A stretch of DNA of 64,000 bases. Origin: Pseudomonadales bacterium. Its GTDB lineage: Bacteria > Pseudomonadota > Gammaproteobacteria > Pseudomonadales > Halieaceae. Below, piece after piece: positions 53,551-63,266 of this stretch. The notes beneath the pieces were generated by a model. The model made no database searches. It was not told where the DNA came from and saw only the letters and a program-made list of their open reading frames with translations. Location of the stretch: NCBI GenBank assembly GCA_024234815.1, contig JACKNO010000001.1, forward strand, positions 992,001-1,056,000. Reading direction: 5' to 3'. The first letter of the stretch is position 1. Each line of letters begins with the position of its first letter. The translations under genes were made by a program, and so were the position numbers.

Positions 53551-54300
53551 GTGAATATTGGAAAAAAAATTATTGGAGTTGTACTTGGTTTCACCCTCGC
53601 ATTGGTTTCCGCAGCGTCGGGTGCCGCTGTTTTCCTGTTTGACACGCTTGGCGGGCCCGAGTTTGAGCTCGACTACGCGAGCGCTGGCGTGGCAAATGTC
53701 AGTGCGTACTACATAGGACCGTTCGGCATTCAGACCCCGGATGTGGTCGGTGCGAATGTTGCGGGATTGAGTTTCATGTCCTCTGTATCCGGTGACGGAA
53801 CCGGCCTGCTAACCATCGATTATGAGCTTCAGAATATTTCTGTGAGCGACAGTTTCAATCTCGGCTTTATCGTTCGGGTCGACCCGGATGGCGCTGGCTT
53901 TTTTACAAATGACGCAGGAGATTCGAACTTTGCATCGGCCGCTCCCGGAGAGTCTTCACGCTGGGAGATCGATTCCTCCTCCGGCAATATCGACCAGAAT
54001 ATTCGGCCGGGGGGAGCACTGGACAATACGAATAGCTGTGCGCAGGGATGTGACCTGATCTATGCCTTGCAGTGGGACCTCGGTATTCTCGGACCGGGGG
54101 AGATTGCGACCATAAGCATTGGCCTTTCCGACGACGGCCAGGCGATTTCAGCGAATTTCCTGGATGCGAATTCCGTCTCGGATTCAGCGTCTCTGCGCCT
54201 GTCCGGGATTGCGACAGCTGTGGTTCCTTTGCCCGCTGCGTTGCCGTTGTTTCTGTCGGCGATTATGAGCTTGTTACTGTTCAACAGACGCAAGGTATAG
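53551..54300 (+). CDS. VPLPA-CTERM exported protein
   Basis: The 249-residue product starts at GTG 53551 (GGAGGA upstream). Signal peptide (VVLGFTLALVSAASGA), a beta-rich mature domain with one Cys pair (NSCAQGCD), and a C-terminal sorting signal: AVVPLPAALPLFLSAI, hydrophobic helix, RRKV. It shares the tail logic of the gene at 18987 but not the mature sequence. Confidence 0.8.
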   Translation: MNIGKKIIGVVLGFTLALVSAASGAAVFLFDTLGGPEFELDYASAGVANVSAYYIGPFGIQTPDVVGANVAGLSFMSSVSGDGTGLLTIDYELQNISVSDSFNLGFIVRVDPDGAGFFTNDAGDSNFASAAPGESSRWEIDSSSGNIDQNIRPGGALDNTNSCAQGCDLIYALQWDLGILGPGEIATISIGLSDDGQAISANFLDANSVSDSASLRLSGIATAVVPLPAALPLFLSAIMSLLLFNRRKV

Positions 54301-54916
54301 AGAATCTGTTCGGTACTATGTGAAAGCTGCGCCCGGCGTTTCCGGGTGTCAGGTCGGTAGGCTTGGATTATCCGCCGGAAAGGGTGTTGCCAGGTTAACC
54401 GTACTCGCCTGCCTCCAGGCGACGCAACGCATTTTTGATTCTCTTCAACTACAGGTGTCGGCGGCCGGTCGTTTCCCGGGCCACCCGTTGGGATTGCATG
54501 GCGCCCATACGGGACAGGCGTCCAACATTCGACTGATCGTGTGCCACAGTGTCCGTGGCACCTCCATTATCTGCTTTAAATTACCCAGCTTCCTCCCGAA
54601 GCGATATCAAGGTTCTCCCATAAATATCCAACTGATTCTGCTTCATAGCTGTCAACTTTGAAGCCTGGCTGTCCAGAATCCAGTATGAATATCCCTCGAC
54701 TGCTTCTCGCTTTGGCACTTTATGGATCGCACTCGGGAATCACGATCACGATGCGCTCACCCCGATACAGGGAAGGGCTGATATGGGGGCTGGAAGTTCC
54801 AGATGCTCCCACAGATCAAACAAAGGGTATGTGTCCGTTCCAAACATGTACCTTGCGGGCAAGAATGAGTTAACGTGTGAGAACGTTTTTCTCTTTTGCG
54901 GAACTCGAAAACGAAT
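54301..54916 (+). other. Intergenic region without a supported gene
   Basis: About 600 bases. Small open frames (54320-54661 and 54658-54873) have alternative start codons, no ribosome site and no family similarity, and I do not call them. No repeats or RNA structures stood out. Confidence 0.45.
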
Positions 54917-55831
54917 ATGACGTCCGGATTTGTCAACTATCTCAGGTACTGGCTGAGCATCTTCAAGCATGCTGCCCAAATCTGGCTGGACAGCAATGCC
55001 TTCGCCAATGCCGGCTCGCTGGCCTTTTTTACGCTGTTCTCCATAGCCCCTGTGATGATTGTTATCGTGAGCTTCATCGGCATATTCTATGGCCAGGAGG
55101 CGGCACAGGGGCAAATCGCTGTGCAATTGCAGGAGACGATTGGTGCCGAGGCTGCCGAAACCGTGCAACAGGCGGTCACCAGTTCCAGCCTCAAAGAGGG
55201 GGGGATGTTGGCCACCATCGGCGGTGTATTGGCTATGTTGGTTGGAGCGACGACGGTATTCGGGCAGATGCAGAACTCCCTTAATACCATCTGGACTGTT
55301 GCGCCAAAGCCGTCTCGAAACAGCATTGCGCTGTTTATCAGGAAACGCCTTACCTCCCTGGCCATTGTGCTTGCCGTCGGCTTCGTGATGCTGGTGTCTT
55401 TGTCGCTGAGCGTGGGACTGCGTGTGTTTCTCCCAAGCTTGCAGGGTTGGCTGCCCTGGTACGAGGCGGCCTTCGGCACTTTGGATCTGATCGCGTCACT
55501 TATGGTGGCATCCCTATTGTTCGGGACTATCTTCAAGGTATTGCCGGATGTACGGTTGAGTTGGAGCGATGTCGCGGTTGGTTCAATGCTTACAGCAGTG
55601 CTGTTCACTCTCGGCCGCTCCCTGATCGCCCTGTATCTTTCCCATACGGCAACCGCTTCCACCTACGGAGCTGCGGGCTCTTTAGTGTTGCTATTGCTCT
55701 GGGTGAACTACTCATCCCTGATACTGCTCTATGGCGCAGCCTTCACCAAGGCCCACTTGCTTGCCAGGGGGCGGCAGGTTCAGCCACGGAGTGTGGCTGT
55801 GCGTTTCCGTCGAGAGATTATAGAGGACTAG
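54917..55831 (+). CDS. YihY/BrkB-family inner-membrane protein
   Basis: The 304-residue product has six transmembrane segments and the YihY family pattern: SLAFFTLFSIAPVMIVIVSF, GATTVFGQMQNSLNTIW, and STYGAAGSLVLLLLWVNYSS. The family was once annotated as ribonuclease BN, which is wrong for this branch; its role is unknown, possibly in envelope transport. ATG 54917 was preferred to a TTG at 54896. Confidence 0.9.
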   Translation: MTSGFVNYLRYWLSIFKHAAQIWLDSNAFANAGSLAFFTLFSIAPVMIVIVSFIGIFYGQEAAQGQIAVQLQETIGAEAAETVQQAVTSSSLKEGGMLATIGGVLAMLVGATTVFGQMQNSLNTIWTVAPKPSRNSIALFIRKRLTSLAIVLAVGFVMLVSLSLSVGLRVFLPSLQGWLPWYEAAFGTLDLIASLMVASLLFGTIFKVLPDVRLSWSDVAVGSMLTAVLFTLGRSLIALYLSHTATASTYGAAGSLVLLLLWVNYSSLILLYGAAFTKAHLLARGRQVQPRSVAVRFRREIIED

Positions 55832-56010
55832 ATGATTACAACCGGCTATTCCTCCAGGCTGGATCACCGGCGGTCCCTGGTGGCATTGTGCTAAGGTATT
55901 TTGTGTTGCGAATGCGAAGCCCCGATCAGGCGCGCGGTCACTCTGTGGCGGGTTAAAGCAGTCGCGGGTTTGATTGCATTCGATGTGGTTTCTTAATAGA
56001 GGATCCAGAC

Positions 56011-56247
56011 ATGAAGAAACTGAAGAACGAAAAGGAATTGGTCAAAAAGGCGATTGCCGCGGGAGTGAAGTACGGTGAAGAACGGGGCGTTGTGGAATTT
56101 GAACCAACAGATTCCGCCACCCAGAAAATCGAGTACATATACCGGCTCCTCGTGCATGACAAGATAATTCAGCCCTTACCGCAGGACCAGGTTTCCCAGT
56201 TGTCCATGAAACACAGGCTTGCCATGTGGGCGTCGAAACTTGACTGA
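56011..56247 (+). CDS. DUF5062-family protein
   Basis: The 78-residue product matches the DUF5062 pattern of marine gammaproteobacteria: LVKKAIAAGVKYGEERG, then FEPTDSATQKIEYIYRLLVHD and MKHRLAMWASK. Function unknown, no signal peptide. Confidence 0.85.
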   Translation: MKKLKNEKELVKKAIAAGVKYGEERGVVEFEPTDSATQKIEYIYRLLVHDKIIQPLPQDQVSQLSMKHRLAMWASKLD

Positions 56248-56372
56248 ACAGTATTTCGTTACGTGTCGCACGTAAGCCTTGCTGGGTTCTGGTAGTAAGA
56301 AACTGCGCGGGAAACGCCGCGGGATAATAGAACGAGATCAAGTCTTTTGGCTCAATACATGGGGAAGTGGCA

Positions 56373-56685
56373 TGGCCCTTAAACTCGAAGGAGAAATTGC
56401 TGTTATCACCGGCGGTGCAAGCGGGATCGGTGAGGCCACGGTCACCAAATTTTTTGCGGAAGGTGCGGAATGTGTAATCGCGGATATGCAAGCCGACCGC
56501 GGTATGGCTTTGGCGTCGAAGCACGGGGGTAGCGCGATATTCATCCGCACGGACGTGTGTATTGAAGAGCAGGTGAGGTGGCGATCAACCTTGTAAAAAT
56601 ACCTGGGGAAAGGTACTGGTGGTGGCTGCGGCCCTCACATCTACTCTGCAGTCAAGTCGGCGGTAATCAACCTGAGTCGCTAAAG
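56373..56685 (+). pseudogene. Decayed short-chain dehydrogenase with internal deletions
   Basis: From ATG 56373 a normal SDR N-terminus is read (LEGEIAVITGGASGIGEATV, then VIADMQADRG and RTDVCIEEQV). The frame then jumps: in another frame GTGGCGATCAACCTTGTA gives VAINLV, the mid-fold strand-5 region, and in a third frame GGCGPHIYSAVKSAVINLSR gives the catalytic YxxxK region followed by a stop. About 100 residues between the blocks are missing. The pieces lie in the order of an intact SDR, so this is one gene eroded by at least two deletions. Confidence 0.75.
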
Positions 56686-56731
56686 CCCCGGGCCGGGGCT
56701 CACGATTTACAGGGGCTGACTTTTTTGCCGC

Positions 56732-57004
56732 TCACTTTTTCTTGGCAGGCGCCTTTTTTCTGGCCGGGGCTTTCTTCTTGGCCGGAGCCTTTTTCCTCGC
56801 AGGAGCTTTTTTCCCGGCGGATGTTTTTTTCTTGCGCTCCAGCTTCTTCTCGAGTTTCTCGGTTTGCTTGGCAAGAGAGAGAATCAGTTTGCGAATTCCT
56901 TTCAGCGCTTCGCCAGCCTGCTTCTGGATGTTTTTTTCCGCATCGGCCAATAACTTGTTGGCGTCTTTCTGGATCTGTGAAGTCTTGCTTTTTTTCGCTG
57001 CCAT
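56732..57004 (-). CDS. Histone-H1-like Lys/Ala-rich basic protein
   Basis: The 90-residue product starts at ATG 57004 (AAGGAG upstream). An N-terminal helical part (LLADAEKNIQKQAGEALKGI) is followed by a tail of KKAPA/KKAPAR repeats, the AlgP/histone-H1-like pattern, which binds DNA non-specifically through Lys. The repeats are amino-acid low complexity and vary in codons. Confidence 0.75.
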   Translation of the reverse strand: MAAKKSKTSQIQKDANKLLADAEKNIQKQAGEALKGIRKLILSLAKQTEKLEKKLERKKKTSAGKKAPARKKAPAKKKAPARKKAPAKKK

Positions 57005-57387
57005 CGGAAGGCTCCTTTTTTGAAAGTTTCATCACTGGATTATCAAAAATCCCGTCGAGCGAGAGTATAGTACAAATACGGGTATCCGCAGTAGCGGTTG
57101 TTCAACGAGGGGCTGATGTGATTTTCGGGTTTCGCCGGACTGTCCTGATGCCCTGGCCGAACGTTAACTGGCGTATCTCGCCGCCGAACCCTGATCCTGG
57201 CTTTACATTCGATCTGTGACGGTGGGGACGACGGATAACTGTAACAGGGGTGTGGGCCGAAATCGGGTTGGGGCGGCTACCGGGTCTGGCCGGCGGCATA
57301 TCGCCAATCCCATGTTATTCTGACCCAACTTTTTGCTTGGCAAGGCGGTATATTTCGTAGGTATATCCGCGCTTCAAACTCAGGGAT
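57005..57387 (+). other. Divergent intergenic region
   Basis: A minus-strand TATACT (57069-57064) could be the -10 of the histone-like gene. No clear promoter hexamers were found for the MscS gene, and no gene is supported here. Confidence 0.35.
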
Positions 57388-59841
57388 ATGGATGTGGAAA
57401 CCAGAATTGCGTGTGGCCGTTCTCTCTCCCGGCTGTTGTGCGATCAGTTGAGGGTCTTGCTCCTGCTTGGCCAGTTTGTATCCCTGGCCTATGCAGAAGC
57501 GTCACCACAGCCCGACCTTCCACCGATGACGCAGGAGCAGGCGCAGCTTGCTCTGAAGCGTCTTGAACAACGGGTGGCAGCTGCCGATACAGCGTCGGAA
57601 CAGCAACTGAAAGAACTCCAGAAAGAGATCGCCAGGGTTCGCTCCACAGCGCAGAATTGCGTACAGGCGCAGGGACCCGGGATCGAACTGTTGGATAGCC
57701 AACTCGCTGTTCTGCTGCCCAAAGACAGCCAGGGGACGCAATCGACCAGCACGCAATCATCACAACCCACCCGGCAAGCAGCGTCTCCGTCTTCTCCCGC
57801 CATCGCTCGACAGTTAAGGGATCTGCAGGACAGGAAAGCGAGCCTGCAGGACACCCTCGCCAGCTGCAAACTGATGCTGCTGAGCAGTAATGAGTTGGAC
57901 TCGCATGTAGATGCCTACCTCAATGGCCTGTTTGCGCGGCAATTGCGGACTCGCGGTCCGACGCTTGCCAGCCTGGTGCGGTCGAATCTTGACGAGGGCG
58001 AAGGATGGAAAAATTTCGGCAGCCGGTTCGCAGCGCGGGTCATGCGCCGGGATGCTATCAGCTCGCTGCATGTGGCCGGTGCAGCGGTCGCGGCCCTTTT
58101 GGGTTTTGTACTGGGCCATTTTCTACCGCGCAGACTTCGAGCGTGGACCGCCAGCGTACAGGGCGATCGCGATGGCGTGTCTGCCGGGCTGGTACAGGCC
58201 TTCGTTGCCAGCAGTGCCAGTTACGCGCCGGTCCTCTGCGCTTTGGGGAGCTGCCTCGCCTATCTCATATTCCTGGCTTCCGCTGACAGCGACACGCAGT
58301 TTGCCGTGACCCTCCTGTTTGGCTTGCTCGCCTATTTTGCCATCGCGGCCGTGATAAGGGCTCTACTGAACCCCTGTCCCCCCGCGACCCCCTATCTGCC
58401 GCTGCCTGAGGCCATCGCACTTCCGCTCAGCCGCCGCCTTCGCTTCCTGGCTGTGGTGATGCTGCTCCGATTTCCGATGCTGGAACTTCACGAGCAGGGC
58501 CTGCTCAACGACACCATGTTCGCGCTGGCGCGACAAATACTCGGTTGGGTTTGGGTTCTGAACGTTATCTGGGCAGTCTGGTTGTTGCGCAAGCTGGAGG
58601 GTTGGGGTGACAGGTGGGCGCTGCTGCTGTTGCTCAGCCTGGCGGTTTTCAGCGGCGGACTTGCTGCCGGCTTTGGCTACCTGAACCTCGGAATGCTGGT
58701 GATAGTCGGTGTTGCCTATACCCTGCTATTGCTCGGTGTCACGCTCGTACTGATCCAATTTTTCTCCGACCTGTTCGATGGACTCGATGAGGGGCATTAT
58801 GGCTGGCAGAGAACAGTTCGTCGCGTCATCGGGCTCAAGGCTGGCGAGTATGTGCCGGGCCTTGGCTGGATTCGGCTGGCAGTAAACCTGGTGATATGGA
58901 TCGGCGCCGGGCTGCTGTTGCTGCACATATGGGATGCCAATGAGAATGTCACCAGCGACATCTTCAGGTATTTCACGCAAGGCTTCCAGGTCGGCAGCGT
59001 CACCATAGTTCCCTCTCACTTGCTCTACGCAATCTTTGTTTTCGCCATAATGCTTACCTTGACCGGCTGGCTAAAGGATAAGTTGAATACAAGATGGCTG
59101 GTTAAGGCGCGTATGGAGCCCAGCGCGCGCGAAGCACTGGTGACAGCCTTTGGTTATCTGGCGGCTGCAGTCGCATTCATCGTCGCACTTTTGTTTGCTG
59201 GATTCGATTTTGCCAGCCTGGCTATTATTGCCGGCGCCTTATCGGTCGGTCTTGGATTTGGCCTTCAAAATATCGTTAACAATTTCGTGTCCGGCGTAAT
59301 CATGCTGGTTGAGCGGCCAGTGAGAATCGGTGACTGGATCGTCGTTGGAGATGCCGAAGGCACCATCCAGAGCATCAGTATCCGCTCCACAACCATAAGA
59401 ACCTTTGACCAGGCCGATGTCATCGTGCCCAATTCTGAACTGATATCCGGCCAGGTTACCAACTGGACACTGGGAAATACGCGTGGACGGATCAAGGTAC
59501 AGATTGGTGTTGCCTATGGCAGTGATGTCGAAACCGTCATCAACACACTGATCGAGGTAGCGCGCAATAACTCGGAAGTTATCTCAGGCAGTCACCTGCA
59601 ACCGGACCCTTACGTGCTTTTTCTGGCGTTCGGCGACAGTTCACTCAACTTTGAGCTGCGCGCGATAATTCGCAATGTGAACAACCGTATGCATGTAATC
59701 AGCGATATTAATCGCGAAATTAATGCAGCATTCAACAAACTCGGTATAGAGATTCCCTTTCCTCAGCGCGATATCAATTTTCGCGGGCCGCTACATACCG
59801 GGAGGGACCCAGGCGCAACTCCGGGCGCTAGTGACGGCTGA
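57388..59841 (+). CDS. Large MscS-family mechanosensitive channel (MscK/DUF3772-like)
   Basis: The 817-residue product has a signal peptide, a periplasmic coiled-coil part (about 45-170), some eight transmembrane helices, and a C-terminal MscS domain with the pore helix and signature SVGLGFGLQNIVNNFVSG, then RPVRIGDWIVVGDAEGTI and a beta-barrel/alpha-beta cytoplasmic vestibule ending IPFPQRDI. Length and layout fit MscK-like osmotic release channels. ATG 57388 has AGGG too close; GTG 57394 has better spacing. Confidence 0.9.
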   Translation: MDVETRIACGRSLSRLLCDQLRVLLLLGQFVSLAYAEASPQPDLPPMTQEQAQLALKRLEQRVAAADTASEQQLKELQKEIARVRSTAQNCVQAQGPGIELLDSQLAVLLPKDSQGTQSTSTQSSQPTRQAASPSSPAIARQLRDLQDRKASLQDTLASCKLMLLSSNELDSHVDAYLNGLFARQLRTRGPTLASLVRSNLDEGEGWKNFGSRFAARVMRRDAISSLHVAGAAVAALLGFVLGHFLPRRLRAWTASVQGDRDGVSAGLVQAFVASSASYAPVLCALGSCLAYLIFLASADSDTQFAVTLLFGLLAYFAIAAVIRALLNPCPPATPYLPLPEAIALPLSRRLRFLAVVMLLRFPMLELHEQGLLNDTMFALARQILGWVWVLNVIWAVWLLRKLEGWGDRWALLLLLSLAVFSGGLAAGFGYLNLGMLVIVGVAYTLLLLGVTLVLIQFFSDLFDGLDEGHYGWQRTVRRVIGLKAGEYVPGLGWIRLAVNLVIWIGAGLLLLHIWDANENVTSDIFRYFTQGFQVGSVTIVPSHLLYAIFVFAIMLTLTGWLKDKLNTRWLVKARMEPSAREALVTAFGYLAAAVAFIVALLFAGFDFASLAIIAGALSVGLGFGLQNIVNNFVSGVIMLVERPVRIGDWIVVGDAEGTIQSISIRSTTIRTFDQADVIVPNSELISGQVTNWTLGNTRGRIKVQIGVAYGSDVETVINTLIEVARNNSEVISGSHLQPDPYVLFLAFGDSSLNFELRAIIRNVNNRMHVISDINREINAAFNKLGIEIPFPQRDINFRGPLHTGRDPGATPGASDG

Positions 59842-60127
59842 TACTTTCGCGATTTGAATGGAACCCCGGTATCTGTAGGGTAATTCTCGGGAATGTAGTC
59901 AGTCCTGTATGTGGGAATCGCTTTTATGGAACACCTGGGGTATCCTTCGTCGGGCAAAAAATAGACATACCACTACCATTGCGTGACTTCCTGCCGGTTT
60001 AACGCTTTGCCGGCGCCTCCAGTATGCTCTCCGAATCCCGAATTCGATGCATCTGATATCCAATAGCTGTCGCCGTCACTGGCCCAACCGGGCCGACACG
60101 GTACTGGTAGTACTCCAGGAGAAGAAT

Positions 60128-61534
60128 ATGCACGATCTGAAAACACGCCAACTCGCGGGCCTGATTGTGGGTGTAGGCTGTGCCAGCCTGGTACACGCCG
60201 CGGAGCTCGCCTATGAATGTTCCGCTCTCGTCGAGGCCACAAAGCCCGTCTATGAGAGACTCACCATTGAAGATGAACTGCCCGGAGCCGCTTTTGTGGT
60301 AAGCGGAAACCTGGCCCGCAATGACCGGTCTGAACTGGTAGTGAGCAGTTTTGGCGAGCTCACCTCCGGGCCTTCAGGCACCGTTCCACCATCTGCAGGG
60401 CAGGTGACGATGTACCACAACGCCAAGAGCGGCAATCGGCCAAATGGGAGAATTGATCGCTGGGTGCCGACGACTATCGTTTCCGAGGCAGAGGGCATAA
60501 CCTTCCCCAATCGGCCCACGATAGCCGATGTAGATGAGCGTCGTAAGCCGGATGTGATCGTGCCGGGCGGGTACTTTTTTGACGGTTCTCTGGGCAATGC
60601 GCGCGGCTCTATTACCTGGTGGGAAAGTCGCAATAACGGGAAGAAGTGGATTCGCCACGACGTGGTTACCAATAGCCCGTTTTCCTACCACTCCGTTCTC
60701 TTTGATGATTTCAATGGAGACGATATCAACGACATAGTTTCGGTTGGCGAAAACGCGGGCAGCCCGTCGGACCCCTTCGATGATGTCATAGAACTGCACC
60801 TGTTTGCCGGAGATGGCAACGGGAATTTCAGTTCAGCCGTAACCCTGGCTACGGGTGGCGGCAGTCTGCTGACCGCCTTTGACGTGAATCGCGACGGCAG
60901 ACTGGATATTGTGTCGCCGCAATTCTTTGGCTCGGTGGCCGGTCAGCCGTTCATACCCGTAGCTGCACGTGACGCGGACAGTGCCTCATTCGTCTGGTTT
61001 GAGAATATGGGCGATGGCAATTTTGTAAAACATGCCATCGGGATTGAACAGGGCCCCGGGTTTGCCATCGTACCGGTGGCCAACCTGCTGGGCGACGGCG
61101 TGACGCGCTGGATCGCCACCAATCACACCAACCAGAACGTCACATTTCCGCCGTTTTCGCTGTACCCGGAGCCGACAGTCTATGAATTTACCCCGGGGGA
61201 AGATGTTCGCCAGCTGTGGTCCGTTCGCGAACTCAGTTCGCCGGGTGACTTTCCTGTCACCGGCGGAATCGGGCAGGCCGCCCCGGGTTTTCTGTCCGCC
61301 GGAGAGTTGAACGGAGACGGACGCACGGATATAGCGGTATCGGGAGATGGCGCACGCGGTGTTTTCTGGATGGAGCAGCTGTCTGATGGCAACTTTGTGA
61401 CCCGCCAGCTGCCGGATAGCGAGGATTATGGCCAGGCCGGCGGCCCGGTGATAGAGGACCTGAATCGCAGCGGCACCAACGAGATCATATTCAGTAGCTT
61501 CGATCAGAATGCGGTGTCTATCTGGCGCCGCTAA
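60128..61534 (+). CDS. Secreted FG-GAP/VCBS-repeat beta-propeller protein
   Basis: The 468-residue product starts at ATG 60128; a signal peptide ends near LVHAA. Four to five repeat units carry Ca2+-binding D-x-[DN]-x-[DN]-G-type loops: DFNGDDINDI, DVNRDGRLDI, ELNGDGRTDI and DLNRSGTNEI. The fold would be a seven-blade propeller as in integrin-type repeat proteins, often in secreted adhesins or enzymes. No catalytic domain is attached. Confidence 0.82.
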   Translation: MHDLKTRQLAGLIVGVGCASLVHAAELAYECSALVEATKPVYERLTIEDELPGAAFVVSGNLARNDRSELVVSSFGELTSGPSGTVPPSAGQVTMYHNAKSGNRPNGRIDRWVPTTIVSEAEGITFPNRPTIADVDERRKPDVIVPGGYFFDGSLGNARGSITWWESRNNGKKWIRHDVVTNSPFSYHSVLFDDFNGDDINDIVSVGENAGSPSDPFDDVIELHLFAGDGNGNFSSAVTLATGGGSLLTAFDVNRDGRLDIVSPQFFGSVAGQPFIPVAARDADSASFVWFENMGDGNFVKHAIGIEQGPGFAIVPVANLLGDGVTRWIATNHTNQNVTFPPFSLYPEPTVYEFTPGEDVRQLWSVRELSSPGDFPVTGGIGQAAPGFLSAGELNGDGRTDIAVSGDGARGVFWMEQLSDGNFVTRQLPDSEDYGQAGGPVIEDLNRSGTNEIIFSSFDQNAVSIWRR

Positions 61535-61694
61535 CTGCTTGGTAGTTCGAAAGACCCGGTGCCAAAGAGGGCATCGGGGCTATACCCCTCACCCTGTCCC
61601 TTCATTCTGCATCTGTATTAGCATCTCGCCATACACAGGTGTAAATTCAGCAGCTTGAATTCGCCTGTATCTTCAAGGAAATGGAGACCAAGTA

Positions 61695-61967
61695 ATGAAC
61701 CTGATCGATTTGATGAAAGAGAAGCTTGAAAAACAATTAGCTGCCTATGACGAAAAGCTCGAGGCTGCGCAGGCGAAAGCCAGGGCAAAAAAGGCCGAGG
61801 CGGAAGCCAGTGCGGCGGGCGCTGAGCTGGAAGAGCAGTTCCTGACCGAAGTGAATGCTATCAAGGACAAAATGGCCGAGGGACGGGCTTACCTGAAAGA
61901 ACTGGGGGAAGTGGGTGAAGACAAGGCGGACGAGATAAGATCGAAGCTTGCCCGTTTCTTTGATTGA
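61695..61967 (+). CDS. Small coiled-coil protein, unknown function
   Basis: The 90-residue product follows GGAGACC and is almost entirely helical, with heptads of Leu/Ala and Lys/Glu (LEKQLAAYDEKLEAAQAKAR; DEIRSKLARFF). No signal peptide, Cys-free. It stands alone. Confidence 0.65.
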   Translation: MNLIDLMKEKLEKQLAAYDEKLEAAQAKARAKKAEAEASAAGAELEEQFLTEVNAIKDKMAEGRAYLKELGEVGEDKADEIRSKLARFFD

Positions 61968-62116
61968 AGTGCCTGACTTTTAGCAGGTAGCGCCCCGTCA
62001 CCCTGGCGCTGGTTTCGGAGATTCCTCCATCGCGAATGAACCAGGGCAACCGCTCAATCAAGAAGGGTAGACCGGTGGTGGTATGCCCATCCTGTCGCCA
62101 TGCGCTGGTCAATATT

Positions 62117-63028
62117 TCAGCTTGAGGCCAGCCTGGACCGACGTACCTGAAGGTAGAGACCCCAGGCGTTGCCGGCGATGATCAACGCAGCGCCCAACAA
62201 CAACCAGATCGTGACGCTCTCCCCGTAAAGCCACCAGGCAACTACCATGATCAGTGGCAGTCGCAGGTAATCCATCGGCATGACTACCGAGGCATCGGCA
62301 TTTGACAGTGCACGGGTCAGGCTATAGTGGGCTGCCAGTGCCGTAACCGCCGCCGCCAGCAGCCACCCCCCGGTCCCCTGTGGTGGCAGGCGCAACTCTG
62401 CGTTCAGAATCAGGAGCGATACCGACATCAGCCCTTGCATCAGGGTCATATAGAACAGCACGAGCAGGAACGCATGGACGTGACCACGCAGCAGCTGCGT
62501 AAGCTTGCGGGTCACGATCGCGGTAATACCGAAACCGAAAGCCCCCGCCAGCATCACCAGGCTGACGGGATTGATTACCGCGGCGCCCGGTCGCAGGATC
62601 AGCAGCACGCCGGCGAAACCCAGCAGCAGGGATATCCAGCGCCCCCGATTGAGCGCCTCTCCCATGAACAGGGCCGCCAGCAGCGCAGCCCATAATGGCG
62701 TGGTGAACTCCAGTGCAAACACTTCCGCCAGTGGCAGGGCGGCGATCGCCATCAACCAGGCGCACTGGCCGGCGAAGTGGGGGGCGTTGCGCAGTAGATG
62801 CCAGCCGAGTAGTTGCGGCTGCAGGCCCCGCCAATTGAGGACGCCAGCGCGAGCCAGGAACACGGCAACAATGATGAAGCCCAGCAAACTGCGCCAGAGC
62901 AGGATTTCCACGGAGCCCATGGCAACAGTGAGTTCCCTGCTGGCAACGGCCAACAGGGAAAAGCAGCTCAGTGCCACGAGCATCCAGGCGATAGCGCGAC
63001 CTGTGGAAGTATTGTGTGCCGTGGTCAT
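62117..63028 (-). CDS. EamA/DMT-family transporter
   Basis: The 303-residue product has ten transmembrane helices in two EamA repeats: ILLWRSLLGFIIVAVFL, FALEFTTPLWAALLAALFMGE, and in the second half AHYSLTRALSNADASVVMP, LRLPLIMVVAWWLYGE. The family exports or imports metabolites such as amino acids or nucleotide sugars; this sequence does not reveal which. Confidence 0.9.
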   Translation of the reverse strand: MTTAHNTSTGRAIAWMLVALSCFSLLAVASRELTVAMGSVEILLWRSLLGFIIVAVFLARAGVLNWRGLQPQLLGWHLLRNAPHFAGQCAWLMAIAALPLAEVFALEFTTPLWAALLAALFMGEALNRGRWISLLLGFAGVLLILRPGAAVINPVSLVMLAGAFGFGITAIVTRKLTQLLRGHVHAFLLVLFYMTLMQGLMSVSLLILNAELRLPPQGTGGWLLAAAVTALAAHYSLTRALSNADASVVMPMDYLRLPLIMVVAWWLYGESVTIWLLLGAALIIAGNAWGLYLQVRRSRLASS

Positions 63029-63266
63029 CGAGTGGGCGGTATCCGGGAGGTAAACGGGGCGACATTATAGCGCAGTGAAGTCATTACCCGGCTGTACTTG
63101 CAGATGCGAGCCTGCCCAGCGTGGAAACCTCCCGTCAGCGAACGCTGCCGAACCAGTGTAGTTGCGAGGAGGGCTTTCACCGAATAGCTGCTCCCCATCG
63201 CCGATTGAGAAATCAGCTCCCCCTCGTTACAGTATCCGTTCCAGTCAGCCACCGGGCGAGCTATAC

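Noticed and set aside
54320..54873. Two short plus-strand open frames in the gap before the YihY-family gene
   Set aside because: Non-ATG starts, no ribosome sites, no recognisable similarity.
56732..56860. Repetitive DNA suggesting a repeat array
   Set aside because: The repetition comes from the KKAPA amino-acid repeats of a basic protein; unit lengths vary and there are no spacers.
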